A DNA stretch of 64,000 nt from CAWFLT01 sp963816795 (lineage in GTDB: Bacteria; Acidobacteriota; Vicinamibacteria; Vicinamibacterales; SCN-69-37), in NCBI GenBank assembly GCA_963816795.1, contig CAWFLT010000014.1, positions 744,001 to 808,000 on the forward strand, in the 5' to 3' direction. The position numbers and the translations under genes were made by a program. Of this stretch, positions 49,746 to 58,729 are shown piece by piece. The notes under the pieces are model-generated. The model was not told where the DNA came from and searched no databases. It saw only the letters and a list, made by a program, of their open reading frames with translations. Every line of letters starts with the position of its first letter. The first letter of the stretch is position 1.

Positions 49746-51122
49746 GTCGGCTCGCCCTGTGCCATTCGAACATCAGCGCCGATCCGATGAGGAACAGCCC
49801 GAACGTCAGCCCGACCCAGAGGCCGATCGACGCCCCAGCCTCGCGGGAAGCACAGCCAGTAGCCGATGGGCAGACCGATCAGCCAATGACCGATGAGGTT
49901 GGCGATCATCGGCGTTCGCGTTTCGCCGAGACCGCGCAGGGCGCCGGTCGCCACTGACTGAAACGCGTCGAACGGCTGACAGATGGCGTAGTAGAGCAGC
50001 AGCATCGCGCCGACCGTCGAGGACGGACCGGCTCGGCGGTGAAGATGCGAAGGAACGGACCGGGCAAGAGCGCGATGATCGCGGACGTCGCGACGTGAAC
50101 ACGCCGGCGAGCAGCGAGCGCCGTCCAGCCGGCGGCGCGCATGCCCGGCGCGTCGCCAGCGCCGACCGCCTGCCCGACGCGCACCGCCGCCGCCGAGTTC
50201 AGTCCGAGCGGAATCATGAAGAGAAACCCGGCGATGTTGAGGACGATCTGATTCGCCGCCAGCGCCATCGGGCTGATGCGTCCCGCCAGCGCCGAGGCGG
50301 CCGCGAACACGCCGACCTCGAGCGTCATCTGCAGCGCCGCCGGCACGCCCAGCCGTGCGATCTGCCAGACCCTCGGCAGGTCGAGACGAAACGGCACGTC
50401 GTGGAAGCCGGAGGAACGGCGCCGCTCGCGACGCAGGATCGACGACGAAGCAGGAACAGCGCCAGATACATGCGCGCGCCAAGCGTTGCGTACGCCGATC
50501 CGACCACGCCCATCGCCGGCAGCCCGAGTTGCCGTAGACCAGCAGCCAGTTGCCGACGGCGTTGATGATGTTCGCCGTGAGCGCCGCGACCGTCACCGGC
50601 GCGACGACGTTCATCGCCTGCAGATAGCGCCTGAAGACGGTGAACACCAGAAGCGGCGGCGCCGACCACAGCAAGTGCGTGCAGGTACGGCTGCAGGAAC
50701 GCGAGCACCTCGGGATGGAGGCCGGCGCGCGGCAGCAGCGCGACGCCCGCGAGCGCGATGGCGACGAGCACGACCGACATCACGCCGGCGAGCTGCAGGC
50801 CGGCGAAGAGCCATCGATGGCACTCGTCGATCCGGCCGGCGCCGAAGCTCTGCGCGACGAACGCGTCGAGCGCGAACAGCGTGCCCATCCCGAGCACCAT
50901 CACGGTGAAGAACAACGTGGATCCGGTGCCGACCGCGCCGAGCGCGGCCGGGCCGAGCGGGCCGACGATGATCGTGTCGACGATCCCCATCGTGATCCAG
51001 CCGATCTCCGCGATGATGACGGGGAGCGCCAGGGCAAGCATCGGCCGCAGCTCGCGCCGGAGACGCGCGATGCGCGACGAACCGCCCGGTTCGGAATCGT
51101 CAGGAGCGAAGGGCTGGCCCAA
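49736..51122 (-). CDS. MATE family efflux transporter (frame breaks)
   Basis: This inner-membrane multidrug/toxin exporter of the NorM type has about 460 residues. It begins MLALALPVIIAEIGWITMGI after a short hydrophilic lead; the following DTIIVGPLGPAALGAVGTGS is characteristic of MATE helix 1-2. Further blocks are VFRRYLQAMNVVAPVTVAAL, LVVYGNS-like sequence in helix 5, and LEVGVFAAASALAGRISPMA in the second half. Breaks lie near 50660, 50525, 50430, 50130 and 49830; the hydrophobic pattern continues across all of them. The start codon lies inside the end of the aldo/keto reductase gene (22-base overlap), so it is the second gene of that operon. Its last codons lie in the CATTGCC repeat. Substrate unknown. 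Confidence 0.78.
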
Positions 51123-52131
51123 CCGGATTCCGCTCGATGCCGAATTTGTGCTGATGCCAGTGCGGGTACGGCTCCGGCAGCGCGCTCACCTGATCGAGTC
51201 CCGCCATTTCTTCGGCGGTGAGCTTCCAGCCCGCGGCGGCGACGTTGTCGCGCAATTGCGCCTCGTCTCGCGCACCGATGATGACGGTGTCGACGCCCGG
51301 CTTGTGGAGCACCCAGTTCAGCGCCACCTGCGGAATCGTGACGTTGCGCTCGCGGGCGATCGCTTCGAGGACATCGACGATCCGGTAGAGCCGCTCGTAG
51401 TCGATCGTGCCGGGAGCGTCGAGCTCGTTCAGACGGCTGACGGCGGGCCGGACGCCGCGCCGGAACTTGCCGGTGAGCAGGCCCGCGTGCAGCGGGCTCC
51501 AGGCCATGATGCCCGCTCGCTGGTCGAGCGCGAGCGGCACGATCTCGCGCTCGATGTCACGAGAAACAAGCGAGTAATTGACCTGCTGGCAGATGTAGCG
51601 CGTCAGGTGGTGACGCTCGGAGGTCGCAATCGACTTCATCACGTGCCAGGCGGAGTGGTTCGAGCACCCGACGTATCGGACTTTGCCCTGCCGCACCAGA
51701 TCGTCGAACGCCCGCATCGTCTCCTCGAACGGGACGAGCATGTCCGGCTGGTGGCTGATGTAGAGATCGAGGTAGTCGGTCTGCAGCCGGCGGAGGCTGG
51801 CTTCGCATCCTTCGACGATGTGTTTTCGAGACAGGCCGGTGTCGTGCGCTCCGGGGCCCATCCGCATGAACACCTTGGTCGCCAGGACGAACGCGTGCCG
51901 GCGGCCCTTCAAGGCCTGTCCGAGGATTTCCTCGGCGCCGCCGAAGGAGTACGCATCGGCGGTGTCGATGGTCGTCACGCCGGCGTCGGGCAGCGCATCG
52001 AGGATGCGTGAGGTCTCGGCGACGCCAAGATTGCCCATGCTGGCGTAGCGATCTTTTCCGCCGATCGTCATCGTGCCAAAGGTGAGGGCCGATACGCTCA
52101 GCCCGGAGTGTCCAAGAAGGCGCTGTTCCAT
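51100..52131 (-). CDS. Aldo/keto reductase
   Basis: This is an intact NAD(P)H-dependent reductase of 343 residues with the TIM-barrel fold. The catalytic tetrad is visible: Asp56 and Tyr61 (DTADAYSFGGAEE), Lys86 (LATKVF) and His127 (YISHQPD). GCSNHSAWHV and QVNYSLVSRDIEREIVPLA are typical of the AKR11/12-like group (YghZ and vegetative-protein relatives). The cofactor end VIIGARDEAQLRDNVAA fits. It begins MEQRLLGHSGLSVSALTFGT. The gene is followed, with 22 bases of overlap, by a MATE exporter. A trace of the 9-bp GTACGAC repeat lies just upstream. Carbonyl substrate unknown. Confidence 0.92.
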   Translation of the reverse strand: MEQRLLGHSGLSVSALTFGTMTIGGKDRYASMGNLGVAETSRILDALPDAGVTTIDTADAYSFGGAEEILGQALKGRRHAFVLATKVFMRMGPGAHDTGLSRKHIVEGCEASLRRLQTDYLDLYISHQPDMLVPFEETMRAFDDLVRQGKVRYVGCSNHSAWHVMKSIATSERHHLTRYICQQVNYSLVSRDIEREIVPLALDQRAGIMAWSPLHAGLLTGKFRRGVRPAVSRLNELDAPGTIDYERLYRIVDVLEAIARERNVTIPQVALNWVLHKPGVDTVIIGARDEAQLRDNVAAAGWKLTAEEMAGLDQVSALPEPYPHWHQHKFGIERNPVGPALRS

Positions 52132-52178
52132 AAGGAAGATAGTCTAGCGGGTACGACAGGTACGCGGAACCTGCAACA

Positions 52179-53286
52179 GTGGCCAACTATTTCATCAGAC
52201 ACGAACGGAGAAACCCTCAGGCGTTTTTCTCGACCGGCGAACTGGCGGACGTTGCGGCGTTCTATGCGGCGCAGCCGGACGCGGCAGCGACGCCGCTGAG
52301 GACGTTGCCAGCGCTGGCGGCCGCGCTCGGTGTCGGCGAGCTGATGGTCAAAGACGAGTCCCTGCGGTTGGGCTTGCCGGCGTTCAAGATTGCCGGCGCG
52401 CGCTACGCGATGGCCGTGCTGGCCGCCGCGGGCGGATCGGCGATGCGCGACGTCGCGTGCGCGACCGCTGGCAATCATGGCCGCGCGGTGGCGCATGCGG
52501 CGCGGGCGCACGGACGCCTGGCGCACGTGTATGTTCCGTCCGGAACGGCGCTGGTCCGGATCGACGCCTTGGCGCGCGAAGGCGCCGACGTGATCGTGAC
52601 GAGCGGCGATTACGACGCCGCGGTCGCTCAGATGACTCGCGAGGCACCAGCGCGTGGCTGGACCATCGTCTCCGACATCGCGTTTCCTGGCGGCGACGAC
52701 ACGGTGCCTCGAACCATCATGGCCGGCTATACGCAAATCTTTGAAGAGGCGGCGCGGGCGTGGGGAGAGCGGCCGCCCGACCTGATCATCGTGCAGGCTG
52801 GCGTCGGCAGCCTGGCCGGCGCGCTGGCGGGATGGCTCATCGCGCGCTTCGGCGCCGCCGGGCCGCATCTGGTGATCGCGGAGCCAGCAGGATCGGCGTG
52901 CGTGCTGGCGTCGCTCGCCGCCAATGCGCCTGTCACGCTGCCCAACTGCGCGCCGACCGCGATGGTCGGACTCCGGTGCGCCCGCGTCAGCCCGCTGGCG
53001 TGGCCGCCGATTCGAGACCGTGCCGACGCCGCGGTCTCTGTCGCCGAGGAAGACAACACCGAGATGCGCCAGCGGCTCGCGCGGCCACGCGACGGCGACC
53101 CGAGGATTCTGGCCGGTGCCTCAGGGACGTGCGGCCTGGCGGCACTCGCGGCGATTTCTCATCGCGAAGATCTCGTCGACGGTGCGCCGCGGTCTCGGCG
53201 TCACGCGCGCGACGCGCGTCCTCGTCTTCGTGACCGAAGGCCGGACGGACGATGACGACGTCTCGGCGGGCCCCGGCGAGACATGA
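52179..53286 (+). CDS. Diaminopropionate ammonia-lyase-like PLP enzyme (frame break near the end)
   Basis: This fold-type II PLP-dependent lyase has about 369 residues. It opens MANYFIRHERRNPQAFFSTG then TPLRTLPALAAALGVGELMV. The PLP lysine is Lys70 (LGLPAFKIAG), the phosphate-binding loop is TAGNHG, and IVQAGVGSLAGAL near residue 205 is the region typical of diaminopropionate ammonia-lyase. The enzyme would convert 2,3-diaminopropionate (or D-serine-like amino acids) to pyruvate and ammonia. A break near 53165 shifts the last 40 residues, which read VRRGLGVTRATRVLVFVTEG in the correct frame. The start is GTG 52179; the ribosome site is weak. The 3' end overlaps the convergent oxyR gene by 166 bases. 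Confidence 0.82.
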
Positions 53287-54197
53287 TCGGGCGCGATCGC
53301 CGCCCGGCAGGCCCGCGCGACCGCGACGAGCGCCGGACCGAGTGGCGATCGTCGCCGCCAGGCCAACGCAACCGTACGCCCCGGTGCCGGCGCCGCAAAC
53401 GGTCGCGTGCGGATCTGCGCGCGCCGGTTCTCGACCGGCACGGCCAGTGACGGCAGCAGGGTCACGCTCTGGCTGCCGCTCACGACCTGCACGAGCGTCG
53501 CCAGGCTCGTGGCGCGGAAGCTCTCTTCGCGGGCGCCGGATCGCTGACACATCGCCAGCGCCTGGTCGCGCAGGCAATGGCCGTCATCGAGCAACAGCAC
53601 CTGCTCATCGTTGAGGATGTCCGGCGCCGCGGGCCCTTCCTGCCGCATCAACGGGTGCGCCGGCGCCGCCGCGAGCACGAACGGATCCCACACCACCATC
53701 TCGTGATCGAGATCGCCGACGTCGGCTTCGAGGGCGAGGAGCGCGGCATCGAGCGTCGCGGCCGCAAGCGCGTCGACGAGCTCGGGCGTGCGCGCCTCGG
53801 TCCAGAGCACGGTGAGATTGGGAAACGCCCGGGACAGGGCCGGCATGATCTCGGGGAGCAGGTAGGGCGCCACGGTGGGAATGACGCCGAGACGCAGCGT
53901 GCCATCGAGCGGATTGGCGCGCCGGCGCGCGAGGTCGAAGAGATCGCTGGTCGCGAGCAGAACGGCGCGAGCCTGGGCGATCACCGGCTCGGCCGCCGGC
54001 GTCACGCGGATCTGACGACGGTCGCGATCGAAGAGCGTCACACCGAGCTGGCGTTCGGCGAGCGCCACCTGAGCGCTCAGCGACGGTTGCGCGACATGAC
54101 AGGCGGCCGCCGCGCGCCGGAATCCGCCAAGATCGGCCACCGCAACCAGGTACTGAAGCTGGCGGAGCGACACTCCGGGCGTCGATCTGACATCCAT
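53121..54197 (-). CDS. oxyR: OxyR-type LysR-family hydrogen-peroxide sensor
   Basis: This is an intact LysR-type transcription factor of 358 residues. The N-terminal winged helix reads LRQLQYLVAVADLGGFRRAA then QPSLSAQVALAERQLGVTLF. The effector domain keeps both redox cysteines of OxyR at the correct spacing: Cys208 and Cys217 in DDGHCLRDQALAMC (matching Cys199 and Cys208 of Escherichia coli). On peroxide these form a disulfide that activates the protein. It is divergent from a catalase gene across a 62-base gap with an OxyR-like operator. The start at 54197 gives eight residues before the usual beginning; GTG 54173 is an alternative. The C-terminus extends about 55 residues beyond normal OxyR, antisense to the ammonia-lyase gene. 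Confidence 0.92.
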   Translation of the reverse strand: MDVRSTPGVSLRQLQYLVAVADLGGFRRAAAACHVAQPSLSAQVALAERQLGVTLFDRDRRQIRVTPAAEPVIAQARAVLLATSDLFDLARRRANPLDGTLRLGVIPTVAPYLLPEIMPALSRAFPNLTVLWTEARTPELVDALAAATLDAALLALEADVGDLDHEMVVWDPFVLAAAPAHPLMRQEGPAAPDILNDEQVLLLDDGHCLRDQALAMCQRSGAREESFRATSLATLVQVVSGSQSVTLLPSLAVPVENRRAQIRTRPFAAPAPGRTVALAWRRRSPLGPALVAVARACRAAIAPDHVSPGPAETSSSSVRPSVTKTRTRVARVTPRPRRTVDEIFAMRNRRECRQAARP

Positions 54198-54232
54198 AGT
54201 TTAAGACTATCAAGAATGCATGAACGATATCT
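54196..54232. promoter_or_regulatory. OxyR operator in the oxyR-katA divergent promoter
   Basis: The sequence is ATAG-N7-CTAT-N7-GCAT-N7-ATCT, with blocks at 54196, 54207, 54218 and 54229. The spacing is exactly that of the OxyR tetramer site (ATAG-N7-CTAT-N7-ATAG-N7-CTAT). The first pair is a perfect match and the second matches at about half of its positions. The site overlaps the assumed oxyR start codon, which implies autoregulation or a start at GTG 54173, and lies 28 bases before the catalase start. Confidence 0.7.
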
Positions 54233-54259
54233 TGGACATTCGATCGGAAGCCGCCCAGA

Positions 54260-55753
54260 ATGGCGCGCATGGCCGACGAACCGACCCTCACCAGCGAAAG
54301 CGGCGCCCCCGTCACCGACAACCAGAACTCGCAGATCGCCGGTCCGGGCGGGCCGACGCTCCTCCAGGACCACTACCTGATCGAAAAGCTCGCGCGCTTC
54401 AATCGCGAGCGGATTCCGGAGCGGGTCGTGCACGCGGTCGGTTCCGGGGCCTACGGGTACCTCGAAGTGACGAGCCCCGAGGTGCCGAAGTGGACGAAGA
54501 TGAAGGTGTTCGAGCAGGTCGGCAAGCGCACCGACATGTTCATCCGCTTCTCCACCGTCGCCGCGTCACGCGGCGGCCCGGACGTCGCCCGCGATCCGCG
54601 CGGCTTCGCGATGAAGTACTACACGGAAGACGGCAACTGGGATCTCGTCGGCAACAACACGCCGGTGTTCTTCATCCGCGACGGCATCAAGTTTCCCGAC
54701 TTCATCCACTCGCAGAAGCAGGATCCGTACACGAACCGGCAGGAGCCGGACAACGTCTGGGACTTTTTCTCGCACTCCCCAGAGGCCACGCATCAGTTCA
54801 CGTGGCTCTTCGGCGACCGTGGCGTTCCCGCGTCGTACCGCCGGATGGACGGCTTCGGCTCGCATACATTTCAGTGGGTCAACGGCGCCGGCGAGCGCTT
54901 CTGGGTGAAGTTCCATTTCAAGACCGATCAGGGCATCGCGACGCTCACTTCGGAGGAGGCCGCGATCGTCGGCGGTCAGGATCAGTTCCACTGCCATAAG
55001 GATCTGACCGAGGCGATCGAGCAGGGCCGCTTCCCGAGCTGGACGTTGAAGGTCCAGGTGATGCGCGACGCCGACGCGGCGACCTATCGCATCGATCCGT
55101 TCGACTTGACGAAGGTCTGGAACTACCGCGACTTTCCGCTCATCCCGATTGCCAGGCTCGTGCTGAATCGGCTGCCCGACAATTTCTTCGCGGAGGTCGA
55201 GCAGGCAGCGTTCGATCCGGCGCATTTCGTCCCTGGGATCGGGCCGTCGCCCGATCGCATGCTGCAGGCGCGTCTGTTCGGGTACGGCGACGCGCACCGC
55301 TACCGCCTGGGCATCAATCACACGCGTCTGCCGGTCAACGAGCCGAAGGGGGTCGCCGGCGGCGCCCGCAACTACGGGCGCGACGGCTTCATGCGGTTCG
55401 ACGACAACCGCAAGGGCGCGAAGAACTACGAGCCGAACTCGTTCGACGGACCGGTTCAGACCAACCAGGAGCACTACGAGGGGTTCGCCGTGACCGGCCG
55501 CACCGGCCACTACCCGCAGGTCACCCGCGAGGTCGATGACTTCAAGCAGGCTGGCGATCTCTATCGCCTCCAGCCCGCCGACGCCCAACAGCGCTTGGTG
55601 GACAACATCGCCGGCAGCCTGGCACAGGTCTCGCGCGACGACATCATCGAGCGATCGATCGGCCACTTCCGTCGCGCCGACGAGACGTTCGGCCAGCGGA
55701 TCGCCGACGGCGTCGCCGCAAGGCGCGGCGTTCTGGCGGGAGCGTCAGCATGA
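54260..55753 (+). CDS. katA: Monofunctional haem catalase, clade 3 small-subunit type
   Basis: This enzyme dismutates hydrogen peroxide to water and oxygen in the cytoplasm. It is intact at 497 residues, typical of small-subunit catalases. Distal-site residues are His58 (ERVVHAVGSGAYG; the usual Lys after VHA is Val here) and the Asn of DLVGNNTPVFF. The proximal haem ligand Tyr is in RLFGYGDAHRYRLG near residue 341. FSTVAASRGGPDVARDPRGF and QTNQEHYEGFAVTGRTGHYP are family blocks. Start 54260 (ATG) or 54269. It is divergent from oxyR with an OxyR-type operator between, so peroxide induction is expected. Its stop overlaps the ankyrin gene start (ATGA). Confidence 0.95.
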   Translation: MARMADEPTLTSESGAPVTDNQNSQIAGPGGPTLLQDHYLIEKLARFNRERIPERVVHAVGSGAYGYLEVTSPEVPKWTKMKVFEQVGKRTDMFIRFSTVAASRGGPDVARDPRGFAMKYYTEDGNWDLVGNNTPVFFIRDGIKFPDFIHSQKQDPYTNRQEPDNVWDFFSHSPEATHQFTWLFGDRGVPASYRRMDGFGSHTFQWVNGAGERFWVKFHFKTDQGIATLTSEEAAIVGGQDQFHCHKDLTEAIEQGRFPSWTLKVQVMRDADAATYRIDPFDLTKVWNYRDFPLIPIARLVLNRLPDNFFAEVEQAAFDPAHFVPGIGPSPDRMLQARLFGYGDAHRYRLGINHTRLPVNEPKGVAGGARNYGRDGFMRFDDNRKGAKNYEPNSFDGPVQTNQEHYEGFAVTGRTGHYPQVTREVDDFKQAGDLYRLQPADAQQRLVDNIAGSLAQVSRDDIIERSIGHFRRADETFGQRIADGVAARRGVLAGASA

Positions 55754-56259
55754 CGACGGACCCCGTCCTCCGCCTGTCTGCCGACACACTCGCGCAGCTC
55801 GCGGCCGACTCGGCGCGTGCCGGCGACGTGCAGACGCTCGCCCTGGTGCTGGCGGGCGGCGTGCCGGTGGGCACCACGACGCCGCGCGGCGAGTCGCTGC
55901 TCATGCTCGCCGCGTATCACGACCACCTCGATGCGGTGCGGCTGTTGCTGAAGAGCGGCGCCGATCCCGACCAGCGCGATGCAAAAGGCCAGACGCCGCT
56001 CACCGGCGTGGCGTTCAAGGGGCTCGTCGACGTCGCCGCCGTCCTCGTGGAAGGCGGCGCCAACGTCAACGCCCCGACGACCGACGGCCGTACGCCGCTC
56101 AGTCTCGCCGCCGCCTTCAACCGCACCGACATGGTCCGATGGCTCCTCAACCACGGCGCGTCGCGCGACATGCGCGATGCCGCCGGCAATCGCGCCGTCG
56201 ATGTCGCGCACGCCCTGGGCGCGGCCGACACGGCGCGCCTCCTGGGCGAAGAGCGCTAG
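55750..56259 (+). CDS. Ankyrin-repeat protein co-transcribed with catalase
   Basis: This intact protein of 169 residues is built of about four ankyrin repeats: ESLLMLAAYHDHLDAVRLLL, KGQTPLTGVAFKGLVDVAAV, DGRTPLSLAAAFNRTDMVRW and AGNRAVDVAHALGAADTARL. There is no clear signal peptide, so it is probably cytoplasmic. Its ATG overlaps the catalase stop by four bases. Ankyrin proteins next to catalase are known elsewhere (AnkB beside KatB in Pseudomonas aeruginosa is needed for full catalase activity), so a catalase-supporting role is the best inference, with OxyR control through the shared promoter. Confidence 0.9.
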   Translation: MTTDPVLRLSADTLAQLAADSARAGDVQTLALVLAGGVPVGTTTPRGESLLMLAAYHDHLDAVRLLLKSGADPDQRDAKGQTPLTGVAFKGLVDVAAVLVEGGANVNAPTTDGRTPLSLAAAFNRTDMVRWLLNHGASRDMRDAAGNRAVDVAHALGAADTARLLGEER

Positions 56260-56261
56260 AT

Positions 56262-56445
56262 TGCCGATTGTCCATCGCGATTGCCGATTGCCGATTGCAT
56301 CGCGATTGCCGATTGCCGATTGCCATCCCGATTGCCGATTGCCGATTGCCATCCCGATTGCCGATTGCCGATTGCCGATGCCGATTGCCGATTGCCGATG
56401 TGTCTGCCATTGCAGATTGCCGATTACCCGATTGCCGATTGATTC
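56262..56445 (+). repeat. CGATTGC 7-bp tandem repeat with 26-bp higher-order unit
   Basis: About twenty copies of CGATTGC. They are grouped into a larger unit of three heptamers plus CATCC (26 bp), repeated about three times between 56297 and 56375, with scrambled copies on both sides. It fills the gap between the ankyrin gene and gltS. No spacer-like unique sequence is present, so it is not CRISPR. Variation in copy number would be expected between strains. Confidence 0.85.
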
Positions 56446-56472
56446 CTCCTGTCTCTTGATAGCATCGCCACG

Positions 56473-57705
56473 ATGCTGGCACTCGATCAGATACAGACCG
56501 TCGCGCTCGCCGGGTTGGTGCTCTTCGTCGGCTACGGCGTCCGGCGGTTGATTCCGGTCCTCGCCACCTACAACATTCCGGCGCCGGTCGTCGGCGGCTT
56601 GCTGATGGCGATGGTCATCACGGTCGGCCGCAGCTGGAACTGGTCACCCTTCACGTTCACGACGACGCTCCAGTCGCCGCTGATGATCGCGTTCTTCACG
56701 ACGATCGGTTTCGGCGCGAGCCTGTCGCTCCTGCGCGTCGGCGGTCCGGCAGTGGTCTTCTTTTTCCTGCTTTCGACCGTCATGGCGGTTGGCCAGAACC
56801 TGATCGGGATCGCGGCCGCCTACTTGCTCGGTCAGCATCCGCTCATGGGCGTCCTCGCCGGGTCGGTCACGCTCACCGGCGGGCCGGCGACCGGGCTCGC
56901 CTTCGCGCCGGCGTTCGAAGCCGCCGGTGTGCCGGCCGCCGCCACGCTCGCCGTCGCGGCCGCAATGGCGGGGATCGTCTCGGGCGGTCTGATCGGCGGC
57001 CCGGTGGCCACGCGACTCGTGCGCAGGCTCGGCCGGAGTGCGGGCGCCGTCCACCCACGCGGCGCTCGAGGCGTGGCCGCGGCGGTCGTCGAACAGGCGC
57101 TGCCGGACCCGCCGCCAGCTGCGCCGCCGGGCGAAGACGTCGAGTCGTACGGCTTGTTGAAGGCGCTGGTGCTGATCCTGGCCGCCATGTGGGCCGGCTC
57201 GTGGCTGAGCGCGTGGTTCACGTCGATGGGGGTGACGCTGCCCGCCTACATCGGCGCGATGATCGTCGCCGCGGTGATCCGCAACGTCGACGACGTGACG
57301 AAGCTCATCGGCGTGTCGCAGCGCACCATCGACGATCTCGGCGGCACCGCGTTGTCACTGTTCCTCGTCATGGCGCTGATGACGCTCAAGCTGTGGGATC
57401 TCGTCGGTGTCGCCGTTCCACTCGCGATCATGCTGGTGCTTCAGATCGCCGCCATCGCCATCCTCGCCAGCACCATCGTCTATCGCGCGATGGGCAAGGA
57501 CTACGAAGCGGCGGTCATGGCCGGCGGCTTCTGCGGCTTCATGCTCGGCACGACGGCGAACGCCATGGCGAACATGGAGGCGATGGCCGAACGGTACGGA
57601 CCGGCGCCGAAGGCCTTCCTCGTGGTGCCCATGGTCGGCGCGTTCTTCATCGACTTCACGAACGCGATCATCATTACGTTCTGTCTGAACCTCTTCGGCT
57701 CATAG
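56473..57705 (+). CDS. gltS: Sodium/glutamate symporter
   Basis: This intact inner-membrane Na+-coupled glutamate carrier has 410 residues, matching the family (about 400). About ten membrane segments are visible in two inverted halves, each with a re-entrant loop. The first half has GVLAGSVTLTGGPATGLAFA and the second AAVMAGGFCGFMLGTTANAM, the two signature loops of GltS. It starts LDQIQTVALAGLVLFVGYGV and ends DFTNAIIITFCLNLFGS. It is preceded by the CGATTGC array, so its promoter must lie in the last 30 bases before the start or within the repeat. A short hairpin follows the stop. Confidence 0.9.
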   Translation: MLALDQIQTVALAGLVLFVGYGVRRLIPVLATYNIPAPVVGGLLMAMVITVGRSWNWSPFTFTTTLQSPLMIAFFTTIGFGASLSLLRVGGPAVVFFFLLSTVMAVGQNLIGIAAAYLLGQHPLMGVLAGSVTLTGGPATGLAFAPAFEAAGVPAAATLAVAAAMAGIVSGGLIGGPVATRLVRRLGRSAGAVHPRGARGVAAAVVEQALPDPPPAAPPGEDVESYGLLKALVLILAAMWAGSWLSAWFTSMGVTLPAYIGAMIVAAVIRNVDDVTKLIGVSQRTIDDLGGTALSLFLVMALMTLKLWDLVGVAVPLAIMLVLQIAAIAILASTIVYRAMGKDYEAAVMAGGFCGFMLGTTANAMANMEAMAERYGPAPKAFLVVPMVGAFFIDFTNAIIITFCLNLFGS

Positions 57706-57724
57706 AGCGGTTTCGACCGCTCTA
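57704..57724. terminator. Hairpin between convergent gltS and cytochrome genes
   Basis: AGAGCGGTTTCGACCGCTCT is a perfect seven-base stem with a six-base loop starting at the gltS stop codon. The opposite strand enters the end of the cytochrome c gene. A short T-containing stretch (ACTTGTTCT) follows. It is a plausible bidirectional terminator and shares its first eleven bases with the element at 44129. Confidence 0.6.
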
Positions 57725-58679
57725 CTTGTTCTGAATCGCAGGACCGGTGGCATGGACGAAGGGCGGCAGCGTCCGCAAATAGCGATAGATGCTGCGGAGA
57801 TCGTCGTCGGTCATGCGCGCGAAGGCGCCCCAGGGCATCGGCGTCCCCTTCACGACTTCGCCGGCGCGGACGCGGCCGACGAAGCCGTCTTCGTTCCACT
57901 TGCCGATCGGGCTCGTCTCCGGATCCGGGGTGAGGTTGGGCGGCACGAACACTTTGGTGGCGTCGTCGGCGACGTCCATTCGCTGGCCGCCGCCGAACGG
58001 CGGCCCGACCAGGTTGCCCTGGTCATCCCGGTCCGTGTGGCACGCCACGCACGAGGACACTTTGGTCGCGAGGTACTGCTCCGCGTTCGATCGACGGCCC
58101 GCGAGGACTGATCGATGCGGGTGGCGACGCCGGACTGGCCGGCTCAATCGCGAAGGCCATCAGCGTCTTGCCGAGTAGGGACAAGCGATGCTCGGGCACC
58201 GCGTTCGGCACCGCCGGCGCCGAGCGCAGGAACGAGATGACCGCCGTGAGGTCTTCGTCAGTGAGGCCCTGAAACTCCATCAACGGAAACGCCGCGCGCC
58301 CGTCGGCGCGGACACCATGTCTGAGGACCCGCGCCAACTCGCCGTCGGTCCGCCGCCCGATGCCCGTCTCGCGATCGGGCGTGAGATTGGCCGAGAAGAG
58401 CTCGCCAAACGGCAGCCGGAAGACGTGATTCCCCGACAACGGCAGCTCGGTGCCCTTGTCGAGCGTCGTCCAATGCTCCTTCGGCACGTGGCAGTAGGCG
58501 CACGCGGCGGCGCTATAGACCAGGTACCGGCCGTGGCTGACGACGGCCGGATCTACGCTCGCCGCAATCGCCGGGGTCGGCGCATCAAACGTCCTGGTCC
58601 AGCGCAATTGCACAGTCAGGAAGGCGCCGATGACAACCAGCGAGAGAACTGCGGCGGTCCACAAGAGGAGTCTTTTCAA
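57722..58679 (-). CDS. Dihaem cytochrome c (one frame break)
   Basis: This periplasmic or membrane-anchored electron carrier has about 319 residues. A single N-terminal hydrophobic segment (LLLWTAAVLSLVVIGAFLTV) precedes two cytochrome c domains. Haem motif one is CAYCH at residues 60-64 and motif two is CVACH near residue 220. Possible axial Met ligands occur in FPLMEFQGLTDEDLTAVISF and TPMPWGAFARMTDDDLRSIY, which are parallel parts of the duplicated domain. A break near 58095 separates the two domains but leaves both motifs. It resembles the cytochrome subunit of alcohol or sugar dehydrogenases; no dehydrogenase is adjacent. It converges with gltS. Confidence 0.82.
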
Positions 58680-58729
58680 GGCACCGCATCATCGCAGCGG
58701 TCGATGACTAACGCAACGTCCAATGGGCG

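Noticed and set aside
56262..56445. CRISPR or coding repeat protein in the CGATTGC array
   Set aside because: The period is 7 bp without spacers, and the frames read only low-complexity sequence.
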